NCBI RefSeq assembly: GCF_019423325.1
Contig: NZ_JAHZBQ010000001.1
Coordinates: 930,001 to 994,000 of the forward strand
Reading direction: 5' to 3'
DNA length: 64,000 nt
DNA from: Campylobacter sp.
GTDB taxonomy: Bacteria > Campylobacterota > Campylobacteria > Campylobacterales > Campylobacteraceae
In this document: positions 8,806 through 17,913 of the stretch, in pieces
How the letters are laid out: the number at the start of each line of letters is the position of its first letter
Position numbering within the stretch: the first letter of the stretch is position 1
Translations under genes and position numbers: made by a program
The notes under the pieces: model-generated
Told to the model about the DNA's origin: nothing
What the model saw: only the letters and a program-made list of their open reading frames with translations
The model's database searches: none

Positions 8806-9986
8806 CGCTCGATCCTCATGCGATAAGCTAAAAAGCTTAGTATCGTAGCCAAGCTTAGCGCTTCTTTCGACAGATACGCGCCGTGATCGAACTGGCAATC
8901 TATCAAAAGATAAATTAAAAGCGTGAGAACCCCAAACTGCCTGCTTTGAATGCACTCCTTAAAAACGCTAAATAGGATCGCGCCGTAAAAGATGAGGCCG
9001 AGCGCGCCGCTATAAAGTAAAATTTCTAGAAATAGATTGTGTGGCGCGTTGTATTGCGGATACTCAAGGACCGGGGAGCCCGGCAAATTTATATATGAGC
9101 CCAGCCCGTAGCCTAAGATAGGCTTTTCTTGCGCCATTTCTAAAATGTAACTCCAAATCACGGTTCTACCCGAGGAGTCGCCGCTAAATAGCGCGGCTAG
9201 CCTTTGCTCAAACGAAGGCGAAAGCGCAAGCAAAACGGCAAAAAGCGCGATGAAACCTACCGTGAAAAGCAGATATTTTTTGTTTAGGCTCTTTAAATTT
9301 AGCGCGCCGTAAAACGCGAGCGCGCAGAACGCGCCGACCCACGCCGCTCTGGAAAATGAAAAGATCATAAAAAATGCAAACAAAAATAGAGCCGCAAATT
9401 TAAGCGATAAAGGCCGCCGTATCGCCACCGCGCTAAGGCAGAGCCCAAAGCCCATAAAAAGCCCTAAAATATTGCGGTTCGAAAGCGCTCCGCTAAGACC
9501 TCCGCGAACAGAGTCACTTGAAAAGACGATTGCGTCGCTGCTACTTGCAAACTGATAGATCACGCTCACCGATAAAATTCCAAGCCCCACGAACAAAAAG
9601 GCAAAAACGGCGTTTTGATCAAAAAATTTAAGCTTATAAAAATAGCAAAGCGCCAAAAATATCGTGCCGTATCGAAGGATGAAAAATAGCGTGCTCTGCC
9701 ATGCTTTTTTTGAGATAACAGCCTCGTTTAGGAGGTTTGAGATCGCTAGCGTCACGACGACGAAGATGAAGCAGATCGCGATAAATCGCGTTTTTTTAAA
9801 AATTTCGCTTAGAATTGCGTAATTTTTAAAATACAATAGATGCGCCAAAAAGAATAAATTTAGCGCCGCAAAGGAGATCTGATAGACCGCGTTTTTGAAA
9901 AACAGCGACGCGCACCAAAGAAGCAGCAGCGTTAAAAATGTGATCCTCCAGCCGCTAGGCGCGTTTTCGTAAAAAAATTTTTTCAT
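8802..9986 (-). CDS. O-antigen ligase/polymerase family membrane protein (WaaL-like)
   Basis: The protein (394 residues) is a polytopic inner-membrane protein with about ten to twelve hydrophobic segments. A large periplasmic loop in the second half contains GRTVIWSY, the ILGYGLGSY segment and NAPHNLFLEILLYSG, the signature of the Wzy_C family, in which the conserved Arg and His take part in glycan transfer from undecaprenyl diphosphate. In an LOS operon it may ligate a glycan to the core. Campylobacters often lack classical O-antigen, so the substrate is uncertain. It overlaps genes on both sides by four bases. Confidence 0.8.
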   Translation of the reverse strand: MKKFFYENAPSGWRITFLTLLLLWCASLFFKNAVYQISFAALNLFFLAHLLYFKNYAILSEIFKKTRFIAICFIFVVVTLAISNLLNEAVISKKAWQSTLFFILRYGTIFLALCYFYKLKFFDQNAVFAFLFVGLGILSVSVIYQFASSSDAIVFSSDSVRGGLSGALSNRNILGLFMGFGLCLSAVAIRRPLSLKFAALFLFAFFMIFSFSRAAWVGAFCALAFYGALNLKSLNKKYLLFTVGFIALFAVLLALSPSFEQRLAALFSGDSSGRTVIWSYILEMAQEKPILGYGLGSYINLPGSPVLEYPQYNAPHNLFLEILLYSGALGLIFYGAILFSVFKECIQSRQFGVLTLLIYLLIDCQFDHGAYLSKEALSLATILSFLAYRMRIER

Positions 9987-11059
9987 ATTAACCTCTCATA
10001 AACCTTTATCGTTTTTTCTACCATCTGCTCTAGGCTGAAGTTTTGCGAAACGTAGCCGTAGCCGTCAAATTTCAGCTCGCGTGCGGGGGCAAACAGGCCT
10101 GCCAGCGCCTGCGCGTCGCCTACGTCAAAAAAATAACCGTTTTCGCCCTCTTTGATAATATCGAGCGCGCCGCCGTGACGGGTCGCGATCACCGGGCAAT
10201 TTAACGCGATCGCCTCAGCCATTGAGCGCCCGAAACTCTCGGGCTTACTCGAAGCGCTTACTGTGACCGATGAGAGCGAGTAAATCTCGGCTACCTTGCT
10301 CTGCGAACCCGTAAAAATTACGCGCTCGCCCAGGCCAAGCCCCTCTACGAGCGATTTTAGCTCGGAAAAATACTCGTCGCGATCCGCTCTTACGCCGCCT
10401 ACGATCAAAATTTTAAGCTTTTGTTCGCTCGCCAAAGCCGCGGCGCGAATCAGGGTTTTGTAATCTTTAATCTGCGTGATGCGCCCAATACTTGAGACGA
10501 CGAAATCATCCTGCGCGAGGTTAAAATTCTGTCTAAATTCCGCGATGAAGCGCTCGTCTAAATTTTTGGGATTAAATTTTTCTAGATCGATGCCGCGCGG
10601 AATGATCGTGATCTTGGCCGCATCCGCGCCGTAGCTTCGCACCACGTGATCGCGCGCATAGCCGCTAGGGCAGATAATCGCGTCCGCATCCGTCATGATT
10701 TTGCTGTAGAAATTTACGGAATTTATCCCGTGCACGGTGCTTACGATCTTTGCTTTGGGGCGAGCAAATTTAACCAGCCACGCCGGCACGCGGGAGCGGA
10801 CATGCACGATATCAGGAGCGATCCTGCTTAAAATTTTACGCAGCTTTAAAACGCGCGCCGCAACGCTTAGGATATTTTTAGAGCAAACGTCGAGCTGTAC
10901 GTGCACGCCGCCCTCGTTTTCTATCTCGGGCGCCAATTTGCCGCCGTTACTGATAACGAAATTTTCGATGCCGCGCCGTGCAAACTCCCTGTTTAGCTCG
11001 ACTACACCGCGCTCTACGCCGCCTTCGTTCAGCTCGGGCAGGATTTGCACGACCCTCAT
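9983..11059 (-). CDS. GT4 family glycosyltransferase
   Basis: The 358-residue GT-B enzyme starts with a strand followed by ELNEGGVERGVVELNREF, the acceptor-domain start typical of heptosyl/hexosyl GT4 enzymes. It has IVSTVHG and the IIPRGIDLEKFNP linker, SIGRITQIKDYKTLI at the start of the donor domain, and KPESFGRSMAEAIALNCPV (E-x7-E motif) at about 274-292. Unlike the other GT4 in the operon it has no insertion and a normal family length. It probably adds a hexose or heptose to the LOS core on the cytoplasmic face. Confidence 0.87.
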   Translation of the reverse strand: MRVVQILPELNEGGVERGVVELNREFARRGIENFVISNGGKLAPEIENEGGVHVQLDVCSKNILSVAARVLKLRKILSRIAPDIVHVRSRVPAWLVKFARPKAKIVSTVHGINSVNFYSKIMTDADAIICPSGYARDHVVRSYGADAAKITIIPRGIDLEKFNPKNLDERFIAEFRQNFNLAQDDFVVSSIGRITQIKDYKTLIRAAALASEQKLKILIVGGVRADRDEYFSELKSLVEGLGLGERVIFTGSQSKVAEIYSLSSVTVSASSKPESFGRSMAEAIALNCPVIATRHGGALDIIKEGENGYFFDVGDAQALAGLFAPARELKFDGYGYVSQNFSLEQMVEKTIKVYERLI

Positions 11060-12483
11060 AACTCTATCTCCCTAACAAATTCCTTCAGATCGTACTTCGC
11101 GGTCTTTTTTAGCGCTTCATCATAGCGCCTAGCGTGACCCGTAGAAACGAGAGAGCTTATAAAATCGTCAAATTTATTATGAGCGTCTTTGCGTTTTAAA
11201 CTCAAAATAGCTACGCTCGCGCTCCCGTTAGATACGGCCTCGCTTATCATCGAAACGCTGTCCTCGCTGATAAAGACCCACTCGCACTGCGCCAAAAAAT
11301 CGCCGATCGGATTTATGGGCTCGCGGCTGTAAATCACGCTGTAATCCCAGCCAAGCTTTTCTAGCGCGCTTTCGGTAGCCTGCGGCGTGCGCGGAGAGGT
11401 CGTTAGCGCAAACTCGCAGTCCGCGAACTGCGCCCTTACGCTCTCAATATGCTTTAAAATTTTATCCCCCATCTCAAAACAGGAATTCGGCCCGCCGATG
11501 ATAAATCCGATGGATTTACGCTGTGGCCGGTACAGCCCCTGCGGGCGCGAAAAACTAAGCGAGACGGGCGAAATTTTAAGATTTGCGCGCGGCTTTGGGC
11601 GGTCATGCGCGCCTGCGATGATGACGCTAAAATCCTTGCGGTAGCCCTTCGGATACATTAGCGCTACGCTCGATTTTGCGTATCTGCGCGCGTAAAATTT
11701 CAGCGCGTAATAGCTCGTAGAGCCCGCGCCTACGAACAGATCGAAATCTGCGAAATTTAAATTGCGATCTGATGCAGCGTCTAAATTTGCGCTATATGAT
11801 ACGGCATCTGAATTGGTGCCATTCGGCGTGGCATCTAAATTTGCGCTATCTGATGCAACGGGGCCGTTTAGAGCGGAACTATTTAAATTCGATCCGTTTT
11901 TGCAGTCTGCCGCCGTGCCACTCTCGCCGAGATCGCACTTAAAAATTTTAAAATAAAGCCTGAAAAAATCAAGCACGTAGGAGCAGAGCTTAAGAAGCCT
12001 GTTTGCGTAAGTAACCCTGCAAAGACAGAAATCAAGCCCTCTTAGCTCGCAAAATGCGATACTTTGGTTCTCGTGCCCCTTGCGGCCGTCGCTTAAGATG
12101 AGTGCTTTTCGATGCGGATTTGCAGCGGCGGGCGGATTTGCAGCGGAGTTTTCGCTGTTTAAATTTAGAGGTCCGCCGCCTGCGTGCCACGCGTAATCTG
12201 AGGCGTCGGGTCTTAAATTTTTACCTCTAAAGCTTTCACGGCGCAAAGTGCAAGAGGGGCTGTCGCAAAACGATATGAAATTTTTAAAGTTCGAATTTTT
12301 ATAATCTCGCGCGACGACAGCGATCGTCATATAGCTTTCGCGATTTAAAATTTTACCTTCTCGCGCGGCTCTACTTAAATTTACGACGCTTTGCTCTTTT
12401 GCAAAGAGGCGCGAGCTCTGCGGCGCGGATAAATTTCTTATGGCGCCCTGTCTGCTCTCGCCTCTTGAAATTTGCCGCGCCAT
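11056..12483 (-). CDS. ELM1-family (DUF1022) GT-B-like protein with two low-complexity segments
   Basis: The conserved part starts with ALILSDGRKGHENQS and continues with FVGAGSTSYYALKFYARR, MYPKGYRKDF, IIAGAHDRPKP and ISEDSVSMISEAVSNG. These are marks of the bacterial ELM1/DUF1022 family, which often sits in LPS loci and is sometimes misnamed a nucleotide-sugar epimerase. Function is not established. About 120 residues before the conserved start are non-conserved, and a second insertion near 11744-11935 repeats the unit S-x-N-L-D-A. The chosen ATG forms TGATG with the htrB stop; the frame is open to 12519. A shorter version starting near ALILSDG would lack an upstream ribosome site that I can see. 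Confidence 0.7.
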   Translation of the reverse strand: MARQISRGESRQGAIRNLSAPQSSRLFAKEQSVVNLSRAAREGKILNRESYMTIAVVARDYKNSNFKNFISFCDSPSCTLRRESFRGKNLRPDASDYAWHAGGGPLNLNSENSAANPPAAANPHRKALILSDGRKGHENQSIAFCELRGLDFCLCRVTYANRLLKLCSYVLDFFRLYFKIFKCDLGESGTAADCKNGSNLNSSALNGPVASDSANLDATPNGTNSDAVSYSANLDAASDRNLNFADFDLFVGAGSTSYYALKFYARRYAKSSVALMYPKGYRKDFSVIIAGAHDRPKPRANLKISPVSLSFSRPQGLYRPQRKSIGFIIGGPNSCFEMGDKILKHIESVRAQFADCEFALTTSPRTPQATESALEKLGWDYSVIYSREPINPIGDFLAQCEWVFISEDSVSMISEAVSNGSASVAILSLKRKDAHNKFDDFISSLVSTGHARRYDEALKKTAKYDLKEFVREIEL

Positions 12484-13364
12484 CAGTCCATCTTCCATCG
12501 TTTGTGTATCCAAAACCACTGCTGCGGCGCGGTTCGCACGACCTCTTCGAAAATGTCATTGCACTTTTGCGTGATAAACAGCTCGGCTTCGTCCTTATCT
12601 AACCCCTCAGGTAGCGGCGGGAAATCCTTGATCACGATCTCATAGCGATTATCCGCGCCGCGCCGCGCAAAGATCGGGATCAGCACGGGATGAAATTTCA
12701 AATAAAGCGACGCGATAGTCTTCGTGGTGTAGCATTGCCGTCCAAAAAAGGTCGTAATCAGGCTATTTTTAGGACCCGGCTTTTGATCGGGCAGAATGCC
12801 TACGTTGCGCCCCTGCTTTAGCGCCTGCACGAGCCTGCGCATCGCATCGTCCTTGTAAATGAGGTCGTTGCCGTAGCGCTCGCGAAACGGCGCCACTAGC
12901 CGCTCCTCAATCAACTCATTATCGCTGCGACGCCCGACTACCGAGACGGGAAAGCCATTGGCGCCGAAAAAATTAGCTAGAATTTCCCAATTTCCAAAAT
13001 GCGCAGTAAAAAATAAAATCCCGTGCGGATTATCACCTTTTAGCTCTCGGACGCGCTCTAGCGCCTGCTCGCCGTTTGAAATCAGATCATCAAATTTTAG
13101 TCTGCCGTTGTAAAATAAAAGCGTGTCGGTAAGCGTCCTAGCGATACTGCGAAAATTCTCGATCGCAAGAGCGTGAAGCTCGCTTTCGCTTTTTTGCGGA
13201 TAGGCGGCGCGAAGGTTGTCTTGTGCGACTTTAACGCGCCTACTAAGCTTCCACGATGCAAAAAGTGCGAGCTTATCGAAAAATGCGAATATGAAGCTTT
13301 TCGGCGCGAATTTTGCAAATTTTATCAGACCCAGCGCCAAAAAATATTGGATTTTTTCCTTCAT
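12483..13364 (-). CDS. htrB: Lipid A biosynthesis acyltransferase (HtrB/LpxL family)
   Basis: The enzyme transfers a secondary fatty acid to Kdo2-lipid IV-A at the inner membrane. The protein (293 residues) has an N-terminal hydrophobic segment, the active-site TAHFGNWEIL (His and Glu of the HX4(D/E) motif), GRRSDNELIEE, RNVGILPDQKPG and TTFFGR, all LpxL-family signatures. It is the first gene of the LOS operon, with a GAGG ribosome site and a TATAAT box upstream. In C. jejuni htrB (waaM) also opens the LOS locus, next to waaC, which is absent here. Confidence 0.92.
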   Translation of the reverse strand: MKEKIQYFLALGLIKFAKFAPKSFIFAFFDKLALFASWKLSRRVKVAQDNLRAAYPQKSESELHALAIENFRSIARTLTDTLLFYNGRLKFDDLISNGEQALERVRELKGDNPHGILFFTAHFGNWEILANFFGANGFPVSVVGRRSDNELIEERLVAPFRERYGNDLIYKDDAMRRLVQALKQGRNVGILPDQKPGPKNSLITTFFGRQCYTTKTIASLYLKFHPVLIPIFARRGADNRYEIVIKDFPPLPEGLDKDEAELFITQKCNDIFEEVVRTAPQQWFWIHKRWKMD

Positions 13365-13387
13365 AAAGACCTCGTTTTAAATGCGAG

Positions 13388-13393
13388 ATTATA
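13388..13393 (-). promoter_or_regulatory. Candidate -10 box (TATAAT) for the LOS operon
   Basis: On the minus strand TATAAT lies about 25 bases before the htrB ATG, in an AT-rich stretch between mnmE and htrB. No good -35 box is visible, which is normal for campylobacter vegetative promoters. The box lies within the short gap after the mnmE stop. Confidence 0.4.
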
Positions 13394-13423
13394 TTGAATT
13401 TTGGCTAATTAGTAGCTAAAACG

Positions 13424-15172
13424 CTATTTGCCGAGGCAAAAATTGCTAAACATTTCGTCTAGAATTTCGTCTCGCTCAAATGGACGTGAAATACGTGCAA
13501 TCGCCTCAATCGCGCGATTTATCTCAAATGCAAAAAGCTCAAGCTCGCCGCAAGCTAGGCGCTCGCTCGCATTTTTAAGAGCCGCAAGCGCGCTCTCGCA
13601 AGATAGAATTTGCCGCTCATTGCTTAGCATAAGGCCATCGAAATTTTGAGAATTTAAGTAGCTCTCAAGCGCGGTTAAAATTTTATCCACGCCCTCGTTT
13701 GCAGAAATTTCAAGCGGCGCAAAAATGGAATTTGCCTGGGTATTTTGCCCAGCGGAATTTATTGCAGAGCTACTAGGCGCGATGGAATTTGCAGAATTTT
13801 GTTTGGAATCATCTTTCGTAAAATTCTCCGCAGCACAGCTTGCAGTAGCGCGCTCGGTATTTGGCGACGCTAGTTCCGTTTTTGCGGCAAAATTCTGTTC
13901 CTTTGGATTTATGGAATTCGCAGGAGCTATTTGGCTTATAGGCGCGGAATTTTTGGAAGTAGAATTTTGCGCGCTTAAGTCACGCTTTAAATTTTTAGCT
14001 TTTAAATTCTGCGCGCAGGAATTTAAAGAAGCGTCGCAGGTCCGACTTTGCTTTAAATTTTCGGCTGTGAAATTCTCTGATATGGGATTTTCGGCTGCGA
14101 AATTTTCTGCAGAAAAAGCCTCTAAATCCTCGTCAAGATCCTCCGCGCTAGGATGAAATTTACGCGGCAAGTCGCATTTATTTAAAACGTAGATGATTTT
14201 TTTGTCTTTTTGTTCACGCAATATTTTTAAGATCTGCGCGTCCTCGGCGTCCCATTCGCGGCTTGCGTCAAACACTGCCAAAATCACGTCCGCCTCGCTT
14301 GCAGCGCGAAGCGAATATGAAATGCCGATACTTTCGAGCTTTGAGCCGCTGTGTCTGATACCTGCAGTATCGACTATACGGATTAGATGAGTGCCTATCT
14401 GCAGGCTTTCTTCGATGAGATCGCGCGTAGTGCCCGCTTCGTCGCTCACGATAGCGCGACTAAAGCTCAGCATAGAATTTAAAATACTTGATTTACCGAC
14501 ATTAGGCTTACCCACAATCGCTACTTTAAAGCCCTCGATTAGCCCCTTGCGGCTGCGGCTTATGCGGGTGATTTTTCCCAGGCTTTTTATATTTTCATCC
14601 AGCATCTTTTGCGAGCTTTGCAGCACATCAGAAGGTAGATCGTCCTCTGCGTAGTCGATGCAAACCTCGACAAAAGCTAGCGTCTTAACCAGAGCCGCGC
14701 GCAGATTTGCGACGAAGTCTGCTAGCTCGCCGCGCAGGTTTCTAGCTAAAATTTTAGCCGCACTTTGCGAGCGAGAATTTATAAGATCGCTTATGGCTTC
14801 GGCTTTACTAAGATCCATTTTGCCGTTTAAAAACGCTCGCTTACTAAACTCACCCGGATTTGCTATGCGTGCGCCCAGAGCCAGCACGGCATCTAACGCC
14901 AAGGATGAAGCCGTAAAGCCGCCGTGGGTCTGCACTTCTACGACATCCTCACCGGTAAAACTATGCGGAGCTTTAAAATATATCAAAATCGCCTCGCCGA
15001 ACGCTTCACCACTCGCGTCAAAAAGATTCACAAGCGTAGCATAGCGAGGGCGCAAAGAACTGCGATGTGAAAGGCTTAGAGCGATAGATAGCGCTTCCTC
15101 GCCTGAAATTCTAATTATGCAAATTCCACCGATACCGTGAGCCGTAGCGATAGCGGCGATAGTCTCGATCAC
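13424..15172 (-). CDS. mnmE: tRNA modification GTPase MnmE with a ~145-residue insert in the G domain
   Basis: MnmE with MnmG adds the carboxymethylaminomethyl group to U34 of certain tRNAs. The N-terminal formyl-THF-binding domain, the G domain (GKPNVGKSS at 221-229, DTAGIRHS at 268-275, NKCD at 331-334) and the C-terminal FCLGK box are all present. The usual length is about 440-450; this one has 582 residues. The excess (about 340-484) sits between the G4 motif NKCD and the G5 motif EISA (488-491). It is rich in Ala, Ser, Asn, Glu and Lys and has no predicted fold. All catalytic motifs are intact, so the protein is likely active. It ends the rpmH-led operon. Confidence 0.93.
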   Translation of the reverse strand: MIETIAAIATAHGIGGICIIRISGEEALSIALSLSHRSSLRPRYATLVNLFDASGEAFGEAILIYFKAPHSFTGEDVVEVQTHGGFTASSLALDAVLALGARIANPGEFSKRAFLNGKMDLSKAEAISDLINSRSQSAAKILARNLRGELADFVANLRAALVKTLAFVEVCIDYAEDDLPSDVLQSSQKMLDENIKSLGKITRISRSRKGLIEGFKVAIVGKPNVGKSSILNSMLSFSRAIVSDEAGTTRDLIEESLQIGTHLIRIVDTAGIRHSGSKLESIGISYSLRAASEADVILAVFDASREWDAEDAQILKILREQKDKKIIYVLNKCDLPRKFHPSAEDLDEDLEAFSAENFAAENPISENFTAENLKQSRTCDASLNSCAQNLKAKNLKRDLSAQNSTSKNSAPISQIAPANSINPKEQNFAAKTELASPNTERATASCAAENFTKDDSKQNSANSIAPSSSAINSAGQNTQANSIFAPLEISANEGVDKILTALESYLNSQNFDGLMLSNERQILSCESALAALKNASERLACGELELFAFEINRAIEAIARISRPFERDEILDEMFSNFCLGK

Positions 15173-15174
15173 GA

Positions 15175-15930
15175 TTAGCTTTTTTCGTCTACGATGACGA
15201 TTTTGCCGCTACGTGTGGATTTGATGCCCACGAAACGATCTGGATACACCCGCTTTAGCTTGTCGGCTACGATCTTGATAAATGCGCCATCAAAAGCCTT
15301 CGTGACGATACGCTCATTTCCGGAGCGTTCCACGAGCGCATTTACATAAGAATCGATAAATCGTTCTTGATTTTGTAAAAATTCTGCGATTTCAAAAACC
15401 ACAGCAAGATCATATCTGATGCTGATCCAGTTGTAAACCATATACGAAAGTGCCTTGTAGCGGTGTCCTTCTTTGCCTATCAAAAGCGCGCTATCCTCGC
15501 CTTGCAGCTTGATATAGACGGTATTTTCATCGATTTTGCTAACATCGCTAACTTCGATATTAAACTCGCTTGATCTAAAAAGCGCAGATAGCTTCTCTTT
15601 GATATCGGATAGAATTTCATCCGTCACAACGCCCTTTTGCTTTTCTTTGCGATGTTTAGAATGCGTGGCGCGCGGATTTTGCGGCTCTGATTTGTCGCCC
15701 TGCCTTCTCTCTGCTTTGCCGACTTTATTTTGTGGGGCGTTAAGTTCCGGATTTTCGCTAAATTTCTCCCCTTCCAAAACCGCTTCTATTACGGCATTTT
15801 TCTTAAAAAAGCCCAAAAATCCGCCGCTTGGATGCTGCAGCACGCGCACATTAAGTTGCGTTACTGAACATTCCAGCTCAGCTGCTGCTTTATTATATGC
15901 GTCTTTTAAATTTTCTGCTTCAATTATCAT
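15175..15930 (-). CDS. jag: Jag/KhpB-family RNA-binding protein (Jag-N, KH, R3H)
   Basis: The 251-residue protein has an N-terminal Jag domain (about 1-50, ending in the GGFLGFFKK element), a charged linker (about 55-95), a KH-like domain with LIGKEGHRYKAL (the GxxG loop, about 150-161) and a C-terminal R3H domain with ERSGNERIVTKAF. KhpB/Jag proteins bind RNA and usually sit beside yidC. Its start overlaps the yidC stop by four bases, and mnmE begins two bases after its stop. Confidence 0.9.
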   Translation of the reverse strand: MIIEAENLKDAYNKAAAELECSVTQLNVRVLQHPSGGFLGFFKKNAVIEAVLEGEKFSENPELNAPQNKVGKAERRQGDKSEPQNPRATHSKHRKEKQKGVVTDEILSDIKEKLSALFRSSEFNIEVSDVSKIDENTVYIKLQGEDSALLIGKEGHRYKALSYMVYNWISIRYDLAVVFEIAEFLQNQERFIDSYVNALVERSGNERIVTKAFDGAFIKIVADKLKRVYPDRFVGIKSTRSGKIVIVDEKS

Positions 15931-17570
15931 GATTTTTTCTCCGCTACTTGAGCTTGTTTATGCCTAGCAAAGGCTTTATTAATGACGTATTGCTGGATAA
16001 TGGAGCAGAAGTTATTGACCGTCCAGTATAGCGTAAGACCAGCAGGAAACATTACTAAAAATATCGTAAAAATGAGCGGCAAGAATTTCATCATCTTCTC
16101 TTGCATCGGATCGGTAAAAGTAGTCGGTGTGATCTTTTGCTGCAAAAACATCAAAATTCCCATCGTAATCGGCAGGATGTAATATGGATCTTTAAGCGAC
16201 AGATCGTGTATCCAAAGCGCCCATTCAGCGCCCTTTAACTCGATCGCATTAAGCAGCACGCGGTAGATCGCTAAAAATACCGGTATCTGAAGCAGGATCG
16301 GTAAGCAGCCGCCCATCGGATTGGCGCCGTTTTTCTTATACAGATCCATCATATGCATCTGCAGCTTTTGCTTATCATCCTTGTATTTTTCTTGAAGCTC
16401 TTTCATCTTGGGCGCCAGATCTTTTAGCTTATTCATAGATAGCATTCCCTTGTAACTTAGCGGGAATAAGATTAGGCGGATGATGAGCGTAAGCACGACG
16501 ATCGACCAGCCCCAGTTACCGATATAGCCGTGCAGCCAGTTTAGAAATTTAAACATCGGGCGGGCGATAAAGGTAAACCAGCCATATTCGATAATGTGCG
16601 TAAGAGCAGGATTTATCGAGCTTAGCGTCGCGTGATCTTTCGCGCCGATATAGCCCGTAAGACTAAGATCGCCGTCCGAGCCTATGAAAACCTGCGAAAT
16701 TTTATCTGCGTCAGTCACGGTCGCATTCAAGCTCTCTCCGTAAAATAGCGTCGTATAATAACGATCCGAGCTTGCAGCGATATTTACGCCACTTATTCGC
16801 TCATTTTTATCCACATCGCCATCTTTAAAAATTTCTACGCTTTCGTTTATAGCCTGCGAGCCCGTAAAAAATGAAGCGATTTTATCTGAAATTCCAGCTT
16901 CGCCTGGTTTTCCAACGATGACGCCGTGAACCGTATAGCTATCTACTTCTACGTTCGGGCGCGAGCCGGGGCTGATAAAATAACGCGCATTGCCGCTTAA
17001 CTTCAGATCCAATTTATAACTACCGTTCGGATAAAAGGTAAGAATTTTATTTATGCTAACGGCGCCTAAACTTTGACTTAACGTAACGCTAGCCTCTCCA
17101 TTTCGTACGTCCAGCTCGCTAGATGAAGCGCTGTAAGGAGTATCGAAAGCCATTGCATTCAACGCCGCGTCCTCGAAGCGCATCTCAAGCGGTTTAGAAC
17201 GCGATTTAGGATCGATCAAATTTATCGCATCGCCGTTTTCGTCACGGAATTTAGCATCGTTTAGTATATACGAGCTTATGCGACCGAGCCCGTCGATCGT
17301 AAAATTTGCTTCTTTTCCGACTACGCGTACTAACGGTGCAGAGATGGAATTTGCGGTATTTAAATTCGTTCCCTGCGCGCTCACGCCAGCGGCGGAAGTT
17401 TGCGGAGCGGACTTGGCGGTATTTTTTTGCGCGATTTGCGCTGCGGTTGCGTTTGCCTCCATAGCGGCGCGAATTTTTGATAAATAAAAATGATCGTAAG
17501 CTACGAAAAATATGAGCGCAGTTGCTATTGCAATAGCAAGGCGCTTTGATTGAGGAAGTTTATCTAGCAC
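15927..17570 (-). CDS. yidC: Membrane protein insertase YidC
   Basis: YidC inserts membrane proteins with or without SecYEG. The Gram-negative form is seen here: one N-terminal helix (about 10-28), a large periplasmic beta domain (about 60-320), then five membrane helices from about 340 with GWSIVVLTLIIRLILFPLS, NPMGGCLPILLQIPVFLAIYR and a positively charged C-terminal tail. The linker after helix 1 (about 35-80) is Ala/Ser/Thr/Asn-rich. Its start lies inside the yidD gene. No long insertion is present. Confidence 0.95.
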   Translation of the reverse strand: MLDKLPQSKRLAIAIATALIFFVAYDHFYLSKIRAAMEANATAAQIAQKNTAKSAPQTSAAGVSAQGTNLNTANSISAPLVRVVGKEANFTIDGLGRISSYILNDAKFRDENGDAINLIDPKSRSKPLEMRFEDAALNAMAFDTPYSASSSELDVRNGEASVTLSQSLGAVSINKILTFYPNGSYKLDLKLSGNARYFISPGSRPNVEVDSYTVHGVIVGKPGEAGISDKIASFFTGSQAINESVEIFKDGDVDKNERISGVNIAASSDRYYTTLFYGESLNATVTDADKISQVFIGSDGDLSLTGYIGAKDHATLSSINPALTHIIEYGWFTFIARPMFKFLNWLHGYIGNWGWSIVVLTLIIRLILFPLSYKGMLSMNKLKDLAPKMKELQEKYKDDKQKLQMHMMDLYKKNGANPMGGCLPILLQIPVFLAIYRVLLNAIELKGAEWALWIHDLSLKDPYYILPITMGILMFLQQKITPTTFTDPMQEKMMKFLPLIFTIFLVMFPAGLTLYWTVNNFCSIIQQYVINKAFARHKQAQVAEKKS

Positions 17571-17913
17571 TATTTTCTCCTAGTCGTATGACGTAATATC
17601 TATTTTTTTTATATGGTATGAACCAAAGCTTAAATTTCTGCGCGCGCGCGTTAAAGCCGCCTTCGCAGGCTTTTGAAAATACGCAAAATTTGAAATTTCG
17701 CGCGATTATCGGATAATCTATGCCGCCGCTAAAGAGCGGATTGCATCTTAAAATTCTAGCCGTTACGGCGCAGAGCGCGCCAAAGACGCCGTTAAACTTA
17801 AACTCATAAAGCGCGTATTCCGAACAGCTCGGATAGTAGCGGCAACAGCGCGGTAGCAAAGGCGAAATAAATTTTCGATAAAACCCGATCGCGACTATAA
17901 AAAATCTCTTCAT
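17560..17913 (-). CDS. yidD: Membrane protein insertion efficiency factor YidD
   Basis: The family hallmark CCRYYPSCSEYALYEF is near residues 22-37, preceded by FYRKFISPLLP and followed by the GGIDYP region. YidD helps YidC-dependent insertion at the inner membrane. The last 40 residues, after the PIIA segment, are a basic tail longer than in most homologues (117 residues against a usual 70-90). It overlaps both rnpA (four bases) and yidC (11 bases). Confidence 0.9.
   Translation of the reverse strand: MKRFFIVAIGFYRKFISPLLPRCCRYYPSCSEYALYEFKFNGVFGALCAVTARILRCNPLFSGGIDYPIIARNFKFCVFSKACEGGFNARAQKFKLWFIPYKKNRYYVIRLGENSAR

Noticed and set aside
8806..8955. 50 extra N-terminal codons of the second NodB deacetylase
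   Set aside because: They lie fully inside the ligase gene; the ATG at 8805 has the ATGA overlap and matches the N-terminus of the paralogue.
13725..14156. 143-codon plus-strand frame opposite the MnmE insert (Phe/Ala/Glu-rich)
   Set aside because: The plus-strand frame repeats FxxxxFxA words that mirror the repeated codons of the insert; the MnmE frame on the other strand is continuous through known motifs.
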